Of a stretch of 64,000 nucleotides of DNA, positions 56,859 through 64,000 are shown piece by piece; position 1 is the stretch's first letter, and each line of letters starts with the position of its first letter. The translations under genes were made by a program, and so were the position numbers. The DNA comes from Shewanella holmiensis (GTDB lineage: Bacteria; Pseudomonadota; Gammaproteobacteria; Enterobacterales; Shewanellaceae). The notes beneath the pieces are model-generated. The model was not told where the DNA came from. It did no database searches and saw nothing but the letters and a program-made list of their open reading frames with translations. Location: NCBI RefSeq assembly GCF_025370255.1, contig NZ_JAMTCD010000004.1, forward strand, positions 1 through 64,000, given 5' to 3'.

Positions 56859-57127
56859 CCTTCGAATGAAGGTTTGGCATTTTTTATTTAGCTGAGTAGC
56901 GTTGGGCAGCATTGGTAATGTTTGGTTTCGTGTCTATCTGCGTTGGAGTTGGTTGTGTCTGTTTGTGCTTTTACCTTTATGGTAATCAATTGCCTGCAGC
57001 ATGCTTATGTGCAGATACTGCTTCGGGACGCGGTACGCCATCCATGGCCGCTTAACGAAAACGTCCCTGTTTTCGATACCCTCAGCCGTATCTACACTGG
57101 GTCATTTTATCTCTTCGATTTAGCTTC
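56859..57127 (-). repeat. structured repeat, inverted copy B
   Basis: The reverse complement aligns with copy A: palindromic CCTTCATTCGAAGG-like end, TTTAGCTGAG, GTGCAGATACTGCTTCGGGACGC (as ATCTGCAC on this copy's other strand), and TCTTCGATTTAGCTTC at the far end. It holds hairpins GCCATCCATGGC (57037-57048) and GAAAACGTCCCTGTTTTC (57057-57074). It is more diverged than the pair A/C. An open frame of 101 codons inside it is a by-product. Confidence 0.8.
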
Positions 57128-57173
57128 ATTTGTTATAAGTTTTGATTTGAAAGATAGCTTGGTTTTACCCCAA

Positions 57174-57560
57174 GGTTTGTTTGGAATATGGCCTACGGCC
57201 ATTATGAGCATGAAACTTCGCTCATAGTAAAGAATGTGTCATGCAGTTTATCTATATAGTTTCAGTATGGCATTTACTCACCGACACGCAGCAAGTACGT
57301 CCTTGTAGCTCAGCCGACCCATCCATGGGTCGGATGGTCGGCTCGCAAATCACCATAATGAACCTTTCGAGTATTTACTTAATCGGAAAGTTTTAAATAG
57401 TGAGTGGTATAAGATTATTTCAAAAATGCTAACATGTTTTTGCCCCAAAGTTTGTTTGGAAATATGGCCTGCGGCCACTAACGTCGTGGCGCTTCGCCCA
57501 CACCAGACCAAAGGGGCAAAACGCTTGCGCCCCTTTGGAAACCCTCAGCGCCCCAGACGA
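57174..57560. repeat. palindrome-rich non-coding segment
   Basis: Contains ATGGCCTACGGCCAT (57188-57202), TATGAGCATGAAACTTCGCTCATA split around 57204-57227, a nested hairpin AGCCGACC...GGTCGGCT (57312-57343) with GACCCATCCATGGGTC inside (57316-57331), and CCAAAGGGGC/GCCCCTTTGG around AAAACGCTTGC (57509-57539). Two near copies of GCCCCAAAGTTTGTTTGG-like text (57166 and 57442) suggest further repeat units. No gene seen. Confidence 0.7.
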
Positions 57561-57584
57561 AAAATGCTGAAAAGCGCATAATTT

Positions 57585-57735
57585 TCGATGGGGATCGATC
57601 CAGCTTTAAACCTCATCTGTTTCCTGCTTCGTTCATTGTCAAAAAGCCCTAACGCTTCCGATGGGCCATCCCTGGCCCAACGAAAGCTAGCTTGGCATCC
57701 ATGCCAAGCTCACGGCCTTTTTTCGATGACCTCAA
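57585..57735 (-). repeat. structured repeat, inverted copy F
   Basis: Hairpins GGGCCATCCCTGGCCC (57663-57678) and GCTTGGCATCCATGCCAAGC (57690-57709) with CAACGAAA between, then TTTTTTCGATGACCTC. The order matches copy B (hairpin, TTAACGAAA, hairpin, TCGATACCCTC). Arms differ from every other copy but pairing is complete. Confidence 0.7.
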
Positions 57736-57783
57736 TTCAAACCGAACATCCAAGCTTTTCTTATGGAATTGTTACGAATGAAG

Positions 57784-57925
57784 TTAAATCGAAGATGTGA
57801 AAATTTCGGGTGCAGATGAGCCAGCGAGTATCCAAAACATGGATGTTTTGGTTAAGCCCACATGGATGTGCTTGCGGCGTCTCGCTGGATTATCTGCACA
57901 TAAGGTCGCTCTTTCACATCCATGT
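57784..57925 (+). repeat. structured repeat, copy D
   Basis: GTTAAATCGAAGA start, GTGCAGAT (57810-57817) pairing with ATCTGCAC (57892-57899), CCAGCGAG (57821-57828) pairing with CTCGCTGG (57881-57888), and inside arms CCAAAACATGGATGTTTTGG (57832-57851) and CACATGGATGTG (57859-57870). This is the clearest cloverleaf of the family. Bases 57926-58146 show nothing further. Confidence 0.8.
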
Positions 57926-58163
57926 GACCGCGACATTCCGTTCATCCTGAACATCCCAGCGGCAGGCAATGGGTTAGATTGAAGTTATGGTCTTCCATAA
58001 TTGAGCAGAGATAAATGAATTAGACTGTGGGTGTCTGTAACTCACTTTTGCCCCATAACCTGTTGGGGAAGGAAAGAAGCTGTAGAAGTAACGAACGAAG
58101 AAAGGTAAGCAGCTATATCTGTTAAGTTGAGATATAACTGCTTCTTGAAGTGAGAGGTTAAAG

Positions 58164-59147
58164 TTATTTCACTTCGTACCTCAGTAGGACTTCATTATCC
58201 AAAACAACGTTTGTTGACCAAATAAAACTTGCCCCAGCACCACTAAATTTCTCAATGAAGTTCATGTAAGATTTTTTGTTGTTCACACCAATTTCATCTT
58301 CTGAATATTCAGTCGCTTGAGGCCATGAAACGGCATCGAAGTCTTTTGCCATCCAGTTACTTGGGGTCTCCCAGTGAGCTGCATAAGCATTTGCACCGTT
58401 ATCTGTGCCTTTTGTTGTGCAGTTCTCCGATAAGCGTTTACCATCAACCTCACTCAGGCAGCTTAAATCATAGACTGGTGCAGTATAAAATGTCTGTGCT
58501 TGCCAGTCGGAACTCGTCACAGTGCCATCACTAAAGCTTGCGATAAAGCCACCATCACCTGGGTGGAATGCCTTGCCACGGTTATCTTCTGTACCTAAAC
58601 CTAAGTTTTCTTCCCAATCAATTACTTTTACAGCAATAGTGTATGGCTTATTTACTTTGAACTTTACGATACTAGAGTTAAACGGCGTAAAGGGTACGGT
58701 GTCTACCGCAACAAGCTGACCATTGATATATAACTCGAAGTAGTTGTCAGCAAAGATGTAACCAGTGATCTCTTCACCATTTGCATCAACTATGGTCACA
58801 GGGACTGAGTCTTCGTCCACATCGGCAATGCTTTCAGGAGTGATGTTGGCGCACTCTTCATAAAGATCGACCGCTTTTGGCGCAGTTGTAAAATGGTTTT
58901 GAGCAGGAACTGTCCATACCTTTCCGCTAGCATCAGCAATTTCACCAATGCCTGCAACACGGCTTCGACCATTCGCACACTCAAAAAGGTTTTCTTCTAC
59001 TGTTTTTGCGAGACCTTGAGTAATGCTAGCTGAACCTTTGTAATCACTGACACTTCCGCTAACAGTTAGGTCGGAGGATGGAGAACAACCAGCCAACAAC
59101 ACGGCGATAGACGAAAGAGCTAATACTCTATTATTTGTAATAATCAT
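58164..59147 (-). CDS. hypothetical lipoprotein
   Basis: 327 aa from ATG 59147 (MIITNNRVLALSSIAVLLAGC); an ATG at 59171 adds eight residues. Lipobox LAGC with lipidated Cys near residue 21. The mature part is acidic, with two Cys pairs (FECANGRSR, YEECANI; LSCLSEVDG, ENCTTKG) and Trp-rich segments near the C-terminus (THWETPSNWMAKDF-like, SWPQATEYSEDE). The segment ITGYIFADNYFELYINGQLV resembles a sugar-binding sandwich, a weak hint. Its function is unknown. It is bounded on both sides by structured repeats, so it may be an acquired insert. Confidence 0.75.
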   Translation of the reverse strand: MIITNNRVLALSSIAVLLAGCSPSSDLTVSGSVSDYKGSASITQGLAKTVEENLFECANGRSRVAGIGEIADASGKVWTVPAQNHFTTAPKAVDLYEECANITPESIADVDEDSVPVTIVDANGEEITGYIFADNYFELYINGQLVAVDTVPFTPFNSSIVKFKVNKPYTIAVKVIDWEENLGLGTEDNRGKAFHPGDGGFIASFSDGTVTSSDWQAQTFYTAPVYDLSCLSEVDGKRLSENCTTKGTDNGANAYAAHWETPSNWMAKDFDAVSWPQATEYSEDEIGVNNKKSYMNFIEKFSGAGASFIWSTNVVLDNEVLLRYEVK

Positions 59148-59336
59148 CAATAAAAATTCTGTCGTTAGCATGGAGCTTAAGTGTAGATAATTAATCTCAA
59201 CAGATCAATATGTTGGACTGGTGAGATAGCTGGCGCTGGCGCGTAGATTAGACTATATAATGCAAATCAACGTAAACGATGTGCAATTCTCGGTAAATGA
59301 ACTTCTGTTCCGAGCTTTCACAGACTGCACTTCGTA

Positions 59337-59637
59337 ACTCACAAATGTCCAAAAACGATTTAGCTTTTATTATCCGATTGATACCCGAAAGGTTAAATCG
59401 AAGAGATCAAATAACCAAGTGTAGATGCGGCTGAGGGTATCGAAAACAGGGATGTTTTCGTTAAGCGGTCAGGGATGACGCATAGCGTCCCGAAGCAGTA
59501 TCTGCACATAAGCGAGCCGCAGGCTTTTAACAACAATGAAGATTCGACTTTAAACACAAATCCCAATTCCAACTCAGCCAAATGTTATAAGCCCAAAATG
59601 CCAACGCCTTCATTCGAAGGCCTACACACTTTTATCC
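59337..59637 (+). repeat. dispersed ~300-bp structured repeat, copy C
   Basis: Near-identical to copy A at 9928-10228, same orientation, about 49.4 kb away. It lies between the lipoprotein gene and the purine permease gene. The rest of the 713-base gap 59148-59860 contains a possible TATAAT at 59766-59771 and an AT-rich leader before the permease; nothing else was identified. Confidence 0.85.
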
Positions 59638-59860
59638 AGAAACCAGTTAACTCATGCTCTGCTGTTTGTATCAACCACTATGATTAACCTTTTAGCAAAA
59701 GTCTGTTTTCAGGCTTTATAAGGTGTTTTTGCGACCAAAGTATGATTTTATGACATGTTACAGGATATAATTTCGCGGCTTTGAGCATTCGGGGTCAAAT
59801 TATCGAAATCGCTCAAAATAATAACAATATTAATTAACCTCACCCAAGGAACATGGTTCC

Positions 59861-61150
59861 ATGTTAGAAAAACTATTTAAACTGAAACAAAACAATACCT
59901 CGTTAAAACAAGAAGTGGTTGCCGGACTGACTACCTTTTTAACTATGGCTTATATTATCTTTGTAAACCCAATGATGCTTGCTGATGCAGGGATGGATCA
60001 TGGTGCAGTATTCGTAGCAACGTGTTTAGCTGCGGCGATTGGCTGTTTAATCATGGGATTATTAGCAAATTACCCTATTGCGTTAGCACCAGGAATGGGA
60101 CTGAATGCGTTTTTCACTTACACAGTCGTCGGTGAAATGGGTTACAGCTGGGAAACCGCATTAGGCGCTGTGTTCATGTCTGGTGTCTGCTTTTTAGTGC
60201 TGTCCCTGGTTAAAATTCGGGAGTGGATTGTTAACAGTATTCCTATGTCATTGCGATTAGGTATCGCTGCCGGTATCGGTCTGTTTTTAGCCTTAATCGG
60301 TCTTAAAAGTGCGGGTATTGTGGTGGCAAGTCCTGCCACGTTAGTCACTATGGGCGATATCACCTCGTTTCCGGCTGTGATGGCATCTCTTGGATTTTTC
60401 CTGATTATTGCTATGGTGCAGCGTGGCTGGAAAGCTGCGGTAATCTTAAGCATCATGATAGTGACGGTTTTAGGCTTGCTATTTGGTGATGTGCAATACA
60501 ACGGTTTAATGTCATTACCACCTTCTATTGCGCCAACATTCATGAAAATGGATTTATCTAGCGTATTAGAAATCAGTATGATTTCAGTGATTTTTGCCTT
60601 CTTGTTTGTCGATCTATTCGATACATCAGGAACCTTAGTTGCTGTGGCTCAACGTGGTGGTTTTTTAGATGATAAAGGGCGTTTACCAAGAGTAAAACGC
60701 GCATTAACCGCGGACAGTGTTGCCACCATTACCGGTGCTGCATTAGGCACCTCAACCACAACGAGTTATATCGAAAGTACTGCAGGTGTTAGTGCTGGTG
60801 GTCGTACAGGGTTAACCGCCGTTGTGGTTGGTTTACTCTTTTTAGCCGCATTGTTTCTCTCACCTTTGGCTGGAATGGTCCCAGCTTATGCGACTTCAGG
60901 GGCATTATTTTATGTCGCCATTTTAATGATGTCTGGTCTTATCAATGTTGATTGGGATGACTTAACTGAAGCCGCGCCAGTGGTGGTAACCTGTTTATTG
61001 ATGCCGTTAACATTCTCGATTGCAAATGCTATCGGTTTCGGCTTTATTTCTTATTTAGTGATAAAGCTGTTAACGGGCCGCATTAAAGATTTAAATGCAG
61101 GTGTGGTATTTATTGCCTTGTTGTTTTTGGTGAAGTTTATTTACGGCTAA
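59861..61150 (+). CDS. NCS2-family purine permease (AzgA/PbuG type)
   Basis: 429 aa, about 12-14 helices. FKLKQNNTSLKQEVVAGLTTFLTMAYIIFVNPMML (split), APGMGLNAFFTYTVV, DLFDTSGTLVAVAQRGG and TTSYIESTAGVSAGGRTGLTAV (split) are typical of hypoxanthine/guanine/adenine permeases of the AzgA branch. Proton-driven uptake of purine bases. AAGGAA before ATG. No purine riboswitch of the usual kind was recognised upstream. Confidence 0.92.
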   Translation: MLEKLFKLKQNNTSLKQEVVAGLTTFLTMAYIIFVNPMMLADAGMDHGAVFVATCLAAAIGCLIMGLLANYPIALAPGMGLNAFFTYTVVGEMGYSWETALGAVFMSGVCFLVLSLVKIREWIVNSIPMSLRLGIAAGIGLFLALIGLKSAGIVVASPATLVTMGDITSFPAVMASLGFFLIIAMVQRGWKAAVILSIMIVTVLGLLFGDVQYNGLMSLPPSIAPTFMKMDLSSVLEISMISVIFAFLFVDLFDTSGTLVAVAQRGGFLDDKGRLPRVKRALTADSVATITGAALGTSTTTSYIESTAGVSAGGRTGLTAVVVGLLFLAALFLSPLAGMVPAYATSGALFYVAILMMSGLINVDWDDLTEAAPVVVTCLLMPLTFSIANAIGFGFISYLVIKLLTGRIKDLNAGVVFIALLFLVKFIYG

Positions 61151-61177
61151 CTTCACTAGATTAGCGCTATTTAATTA

Positions 61178-61206
61178 AGGGTTATGCAATGCATAACCCT
61201 TTTTTA
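61178..61206 (+). terminator. rho-independent terminator after the permease
   Basis: AAGGGTTATGC pairs with GCATAACCCTT around AAT, then T run. Confidence 0.88.
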
Positions 61207-61328
61207 TGGCAGATCACAAATAATACTCACTAAAACCCATTTGATTGCAGCTTTATCTAGGAATTCAATGTTGAATTGGGTATAAAAATAGTTCGGAACT
61301 TTATCAATCAAATTAGAGAGAAGGCTAA

Positions 61329-62459
61329 ATGGGTTATCGCCGTGTGGTAGTGAAGTTAGGTACCAGTGTACTGACTTCTGGCAGCAAGAAATTAGACAAG
61401 GCACATATGGTTGAATTAGCCAGACAAATGGCTAATTTAATGAAGTCTGGTGTCGAAGTAGTGTTATGCACTTCTGGTGCAATTGCCGCAGGACGTGAAC
61501 ATCTGCAATACCCCATTTTGCCCGATACCATGGCGCATAAACAATTGCTTGCAGCTGTGGGGCAAAGTCAATTAATTCTGGCTTGGTCGCAACTGTTCAG
61601 TTTATATGGTTTGCATGTAGGGCAGCTATTGCTAACCCGTGCAGACTTGCAAGACCGAGAGCGCTACCTCAATGCGCGCGATACATTAAATGCCTTATTA
61701 GATAACAATATTATCCCCATTATTAATGAAAATGATGCGGTAGCAACCAATGAAATCAAAGTTGGCGATAACGATAATTTATCGGCTCGTGCGGCTTTGT
61801 TGTGTGATGCAGACCTATTGATTTTACTTACCGATCAAAAAGGTTTGTTTGATGCTGACCCTCGCACAAATCCCAATGCTCAGTTGATAAAACAAGTGGT
61901 GAATATTGATGACAGCTTGCGTTTATTAGCGGGTGGCTCGGTTTCAGGTTTAGGCACTGGCGGTATGGCGACTAAACTTGAGGCGGCGGATATTGCTAGA
62001 CGTGCAGGAATAGAAGTGGTGATAGCTTCAGGGCATCATCCCGATGTGATCAATAAAGTGGCTCTGCGAGAGTCTGTAGGTACTCATTTTAGTGCGATAG
62101 ATTCGCCGTTAGAAAGCCGCAAACAGTGGATTTTAGCCGGTCCTGCTAGCCAAGGTAAGCTGGTTGTGGATGACGGTGCTGCCCGTGCGGTTGTAGAAAG
62201 TGGCCGCAGTTTATTGTCAAAAGGGATCACCCGCATTGAAGGGGAATTTGAACGAGGCGCCACCATATTAATCGTGAATACTGATACGCGTGTGTTGGCT
62301 AAGGGCATCAGTCGTTATTGCGCGGCAGATTTACGTAAAATCAGCGGTAAACATTCCAACGAAATCGAAGATATTTTAGGTTATGACTATGGTGATGCTG
62401 CAGTGCACCGCAATGACATGGTTGTATTAGAAAACAAGGAGAAAGCTCATGTCAGCTAG
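61329..62459 (+). CDS. proB: glutamate 5-kinase
   Basis: 376 aa. Amino-acid kinase domain (about 1-255): [70 protein letters not shown]-terminal PUA domain (about 275-365). First step of proline synthesis. The last 11 bases overlap proA. Confidence 0.97.
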   Translation: MGYRRVVVKLGTSVLTSGSKKLDKAHMVELARQMANLMKSGVEVVLCTSGAIAAGREHLQYPILPDTMAHKQLLAAVGQSQLILAWSQLFSLYGLHVGQLLLTRADLQDRERYLNARDTLNALLDNNIIPIINENDAVATNEIKVGDNDNLSARAALLCDADLLILLTDQKGLFDADPRTNPNAQLIKQVVNIDDSLRLLAGGSVSGLGTGGMATKLEAADIARRAGIEVVIASGHHPDVINKVALRESVGTHFSAIDSPLESRKQWILAGPASQGKLVVDDGAARAVVESGRSLLSKGITRIEGEFERGATILIVNTDTRVLAKGISRYCAADLRKISGKHSNEIEDILGYDYGDAAVHRNDMVVLENKEKAHVS

Positions 62460-63747
62460 CCAGGATGACGCCAGCCAAGCACAAATCAATGCATATTTGA
62501 TTGGTTTAGGTCAACGCGCCAAGGCGGCAAGTTTTACGCTTGCCAGCTTATCGTCTGCCCAGAAAAATAATTTACTCAGTACCATCAGTGAGCGTTTAGC
62601 TGACAATGCTAGTGCTATATTGGCCGCCAATGCTAAAGATGTTGCTGCGGCTAAAGCTAATGGCTTAACAGATGCCATGATTGACCGTTTATTGCTTGAT
62701 GAAGCAAGATTAGCGGGCATTATCGGTGATATTGATAATGTGATAGCGCTGGCAGACCCTATAGGTAAAGAAGCCGCTAGCCAGTTACTTGATAATGGCT
62801 TAAGACTCACCCAACGTAGTGTGCCTCTTGGGGTGGTAGGGGTGATTTATGAAGCTCGCCCGAATGTGACCGTTGATATTGCGGTATTAGCACTGAAAAC
62901 CGGTAATGCGGTTATCTTACGTGGTGGCAAAGAAACCATTGAGTCGAATAAGGTACTCAGTAGCGTTATCCGTGACGCGCTCAATAGTTTGAATTTACCA
63001 GAAGATGCGGTGCAATTAATTGCATCGCCAGAGCGGGCAATTGTGAGCGGGTTACTGCGCTTAGATAAATATGTCGATATGATTATTCCGCGTGGAGGCC
63101 ATAATCTACAACGCTTATGCGCCGAACAATCAAGTATTCCTGTAATTCTGGGCGGAATTGGTATTTGCCATTTATTGGTAGATAAAAAAGCCGATTTGAA
63201 CCGTGCCGTTGAGGTCATTGCCAATGCTAAAGTGCAACGACCTACCGTGTGTAATGCCCTAGATACTTTGCTAATTGATCAGCAGGTTGCAGAAGTATTT
63301 GTACCTCAGGTGGCTGCGCATTTACATAGCCTTGGGGTGAAGTTTTATGTGTGTGAGCAATCTCAGGCGTATTTAAGTGGATTAGGCTTTGATATCACAC
63401 CCGCCGACGATGAGTCGTTTTCGACAGAGTGGTTATCATTAACCTTAGGCATAAAAGTGGTTGCAGATATTGATGCGGCAATTGCTCATATTCGTCAGCA
63501 TTCAAGTGGCCACTCTGAAGCGATATTAACCGATGACATTCACGCGGCAAGTTACTTTATGAATCAAGTGGATTCAGCTGCGGTATATGTCAACGCTAGC
63601 ACCCGATTTACTGATGGCGCTCAATTTGGTTTAGGCGCAGAGGTGGCGGTAAGTACCCAAAAACTGCATGCTAGAGGACCAATGGCTCTGGATGCCTTAA
63701 CCACTTATAAATGGCTTGCGTGGGGGGATTACACCAGCCGAAAATAA
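62449..63747 (+). CDS. proA: gamma-glutamyl phosphate reductase
   Basis: 432 aa. Aldehyde-dehydrogenase fold with the catalytic cysteine in [20 protein letters not shown] segment [13 protein letters not shown] and [14 protein letters not shown]. Second step of proline synthesis, in one operon with proB and coupled by overlap. An AAGGAGAAA ribosome-binding site lies inside proB. Confidence 0.97.
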   Translation: MSASQDDASQAQINAYLIGLGQRAKAASFTLASLSSAQKNNLLSTISERLADNASAILAANAKDVAAAKANGLTDAMIDRLLLDEARLAGIIGDIDNVIALADPIGKEAASQLLDNGLRLTQRSVPLGVVGVIYEARPNVTVDIAVLALKTGNAVILRGGKETIESNKVLSSVIRDALNSLNLPEDAVQLIASPERAIVSGLLRLDKYVDMIIPRGGHNLQRLCAEQSSIPVILGGIGICHLLVDKKADLNRAVEVIANAKVQRPTVCNALDTLLIDQQVAEVFVPQVAAHLHSLGVKFYVCEQSQAYLSGLGFDITPADDESFSTEWLSLTLGIKVVADIDAAIAHIRQHSSGHSEAILTDDIHAASYFMNQVDSAAVYVNASTRFTDGAQFGLGAEVAVSTQKLHARGPMALDALTTYKWLAWGDYTSRK

Positions 63748-63768
63748 CCATGGTGTAACGTAGAGATG

Positions 63769-63801
63769 AAAAAAAGCTTACTCAATAGAGTAAGCTTTTT
63801 T
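63769..63801. terminator. bidirectional terminator between proA and a convergent gene
   Basis: AAAAAGCTTACTC pairs with GAGTAAGCTTTTT around AATA, flanked by A and T runs, so it can serve both converging genes. Confidence 0.9.
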
Positions 63802-63820
63802 GTAAAGGATTAACGCTGTT

Positions 63821-64000
63821 TTAGAATGCGTAGCTTACAGAGGCAAGTACCGTGTCTTTGGTTTTGTAAACACCGTCATCTACTGCATAATCGCCATCTA
63901 AATCGGTCATGAGATAAGCGAGTGATAGACCAAAGCCTGAAAAATCAGCTGAGACACCTACTGAGTAATCAGAGTAGCTATCAAATCCTTCACCGTCGTC
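63821..64000 (-). CDS. C-terminal end of an outer-membrane beta-barrel protein (TorF-like porin)
   Basis: Partial: about 59 residues run in from the right edge on the minus strand and stop at 63821-63823. Alternating pattern and the closing VLASVSYAF (terminal Phe) are typical of outer-membrane barrels. The composition (GVSADFSGFGLSLAYLMTDLDGDY split) resembles TorF-family putative porins. The start lies outside the window. Confidence 0.75.
   Translation of the reverse strand, partial: DDGEGFDSYSDYSVGVSADFSGFGLSLAYLMTDLDGDYAVDDGVYKTKDTVLASVSYAF

Noticed and set aside
56922..57227. 101-codon frame in repeat copy B
   Set aside because: It follows the palindromic repeat, and the matching segments of copies A and C carry no such frame.
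57315..57350. tRNA-like text GTAGCTCAG followed by a GGCTCGCAAATC box
   Set aside because: No acceptor stem or anticodon arm can be formed; the pairing present is that of the nested GACCCATCCATGGGTC hairpin.
57588..57969. Frames of 60-70 codons on both strands
   Set aside because: They fall in hairpin-rich repeats D and F, and their products are artefacts of palindromes.
59700..59860. Purine riboswitch before the permease
   Set aside because: The conserved core of the purine riboswitch (TATA...GG..CTAC-type loops) could not be found; only an AT-rich leader and a weak GAGC/GCTC pairing.

Overview
The window looks like chromosome of a Shewanella species, probably a marine or cold-water one. 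This is inferred from gene content (periplasmic NrfA with NnrS, paired bacterioferritins, dnaK-dnaJ, dapB-carAB and proBA blocks, a beta-propeller phytase with its TonB receptor), moderate AT richness, and multicopy RAYT-type elements. No rRNA, tRNA or CRISPR array was seen. The exact species cannot be read from the sequence.

Layout. 0-0.6 kb: remains of an OLD-family nuclease gene. 0.9-5.1 kb: a LytTR two-component system, a beta-lactamase-fold serine hydrolase and a small lipoprotein. 5.2-7.7 kb: an accessory patch with a broken REP-associated transposase, its deletion derivative, short repeats and a cassette-like hypothetical gene followed by an attC-like hairpin. 7.8-15.9 kb: an AraC regulator, a circularly permuted GTPase (RsgA type), an FKBP, YceI, DUF1294, DUF418, SPFH, a hotdog protein and a DUF368 lipid-carrier transporter. 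16.2-23.1 kb: a phytase/TonB-receptor operon behind a good Pho-box candidate, divergent from a degenerate GGDEF gene coupled to an AraC regulator. 23.4-28.7 kb: DUF523/DUF1722, photolyase, NnrS and NrfA, the last two behind an NsrR-like site.

28.9-35.5 kb is an eight-gene co-oriented cluster: NTF2-like, SDR, FAD oxidoreductase, DUF1365, CFA-synthase-like methyltransferase, DUF2878, chalcone-isomerase-like and DUF3833. It resembles lipid-modification clusters linked elsewhere to photooxidative stress. A perfect inverted repeat lies in its promoter region. 36-63.8 kb is mostly core housekeeping: dnaK-dnaJ behind a sigma-32 promoter, a DEAD-box helicase, an M48 protease, fklB, dapB, carAB, two bfr genes behind a Fur box, a PaiB-like gene, dinB behind a LexA box, pepD, an M17 peptidase, a purine permease and proBA.

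The most unusual content is a family of structured repeats. A near-identical ~300-bp pair lies at 9928-10228 and 59337-59637, with diverged relatives at 10269-10378, 56859-57127, 57585-57735 and 57784-57925. Their hairpins share one design: an arm ending in CA, a 4-base loop TGGA or GGGA (TCCA or TCCC on the other strand), and a return arm starting with TG. Arm sequences change on both sides while pairing is kept. Next to this island is a compact unit at 56359-56827: promoter, long leader, 30-codon ORF and terminator, of unknown function.
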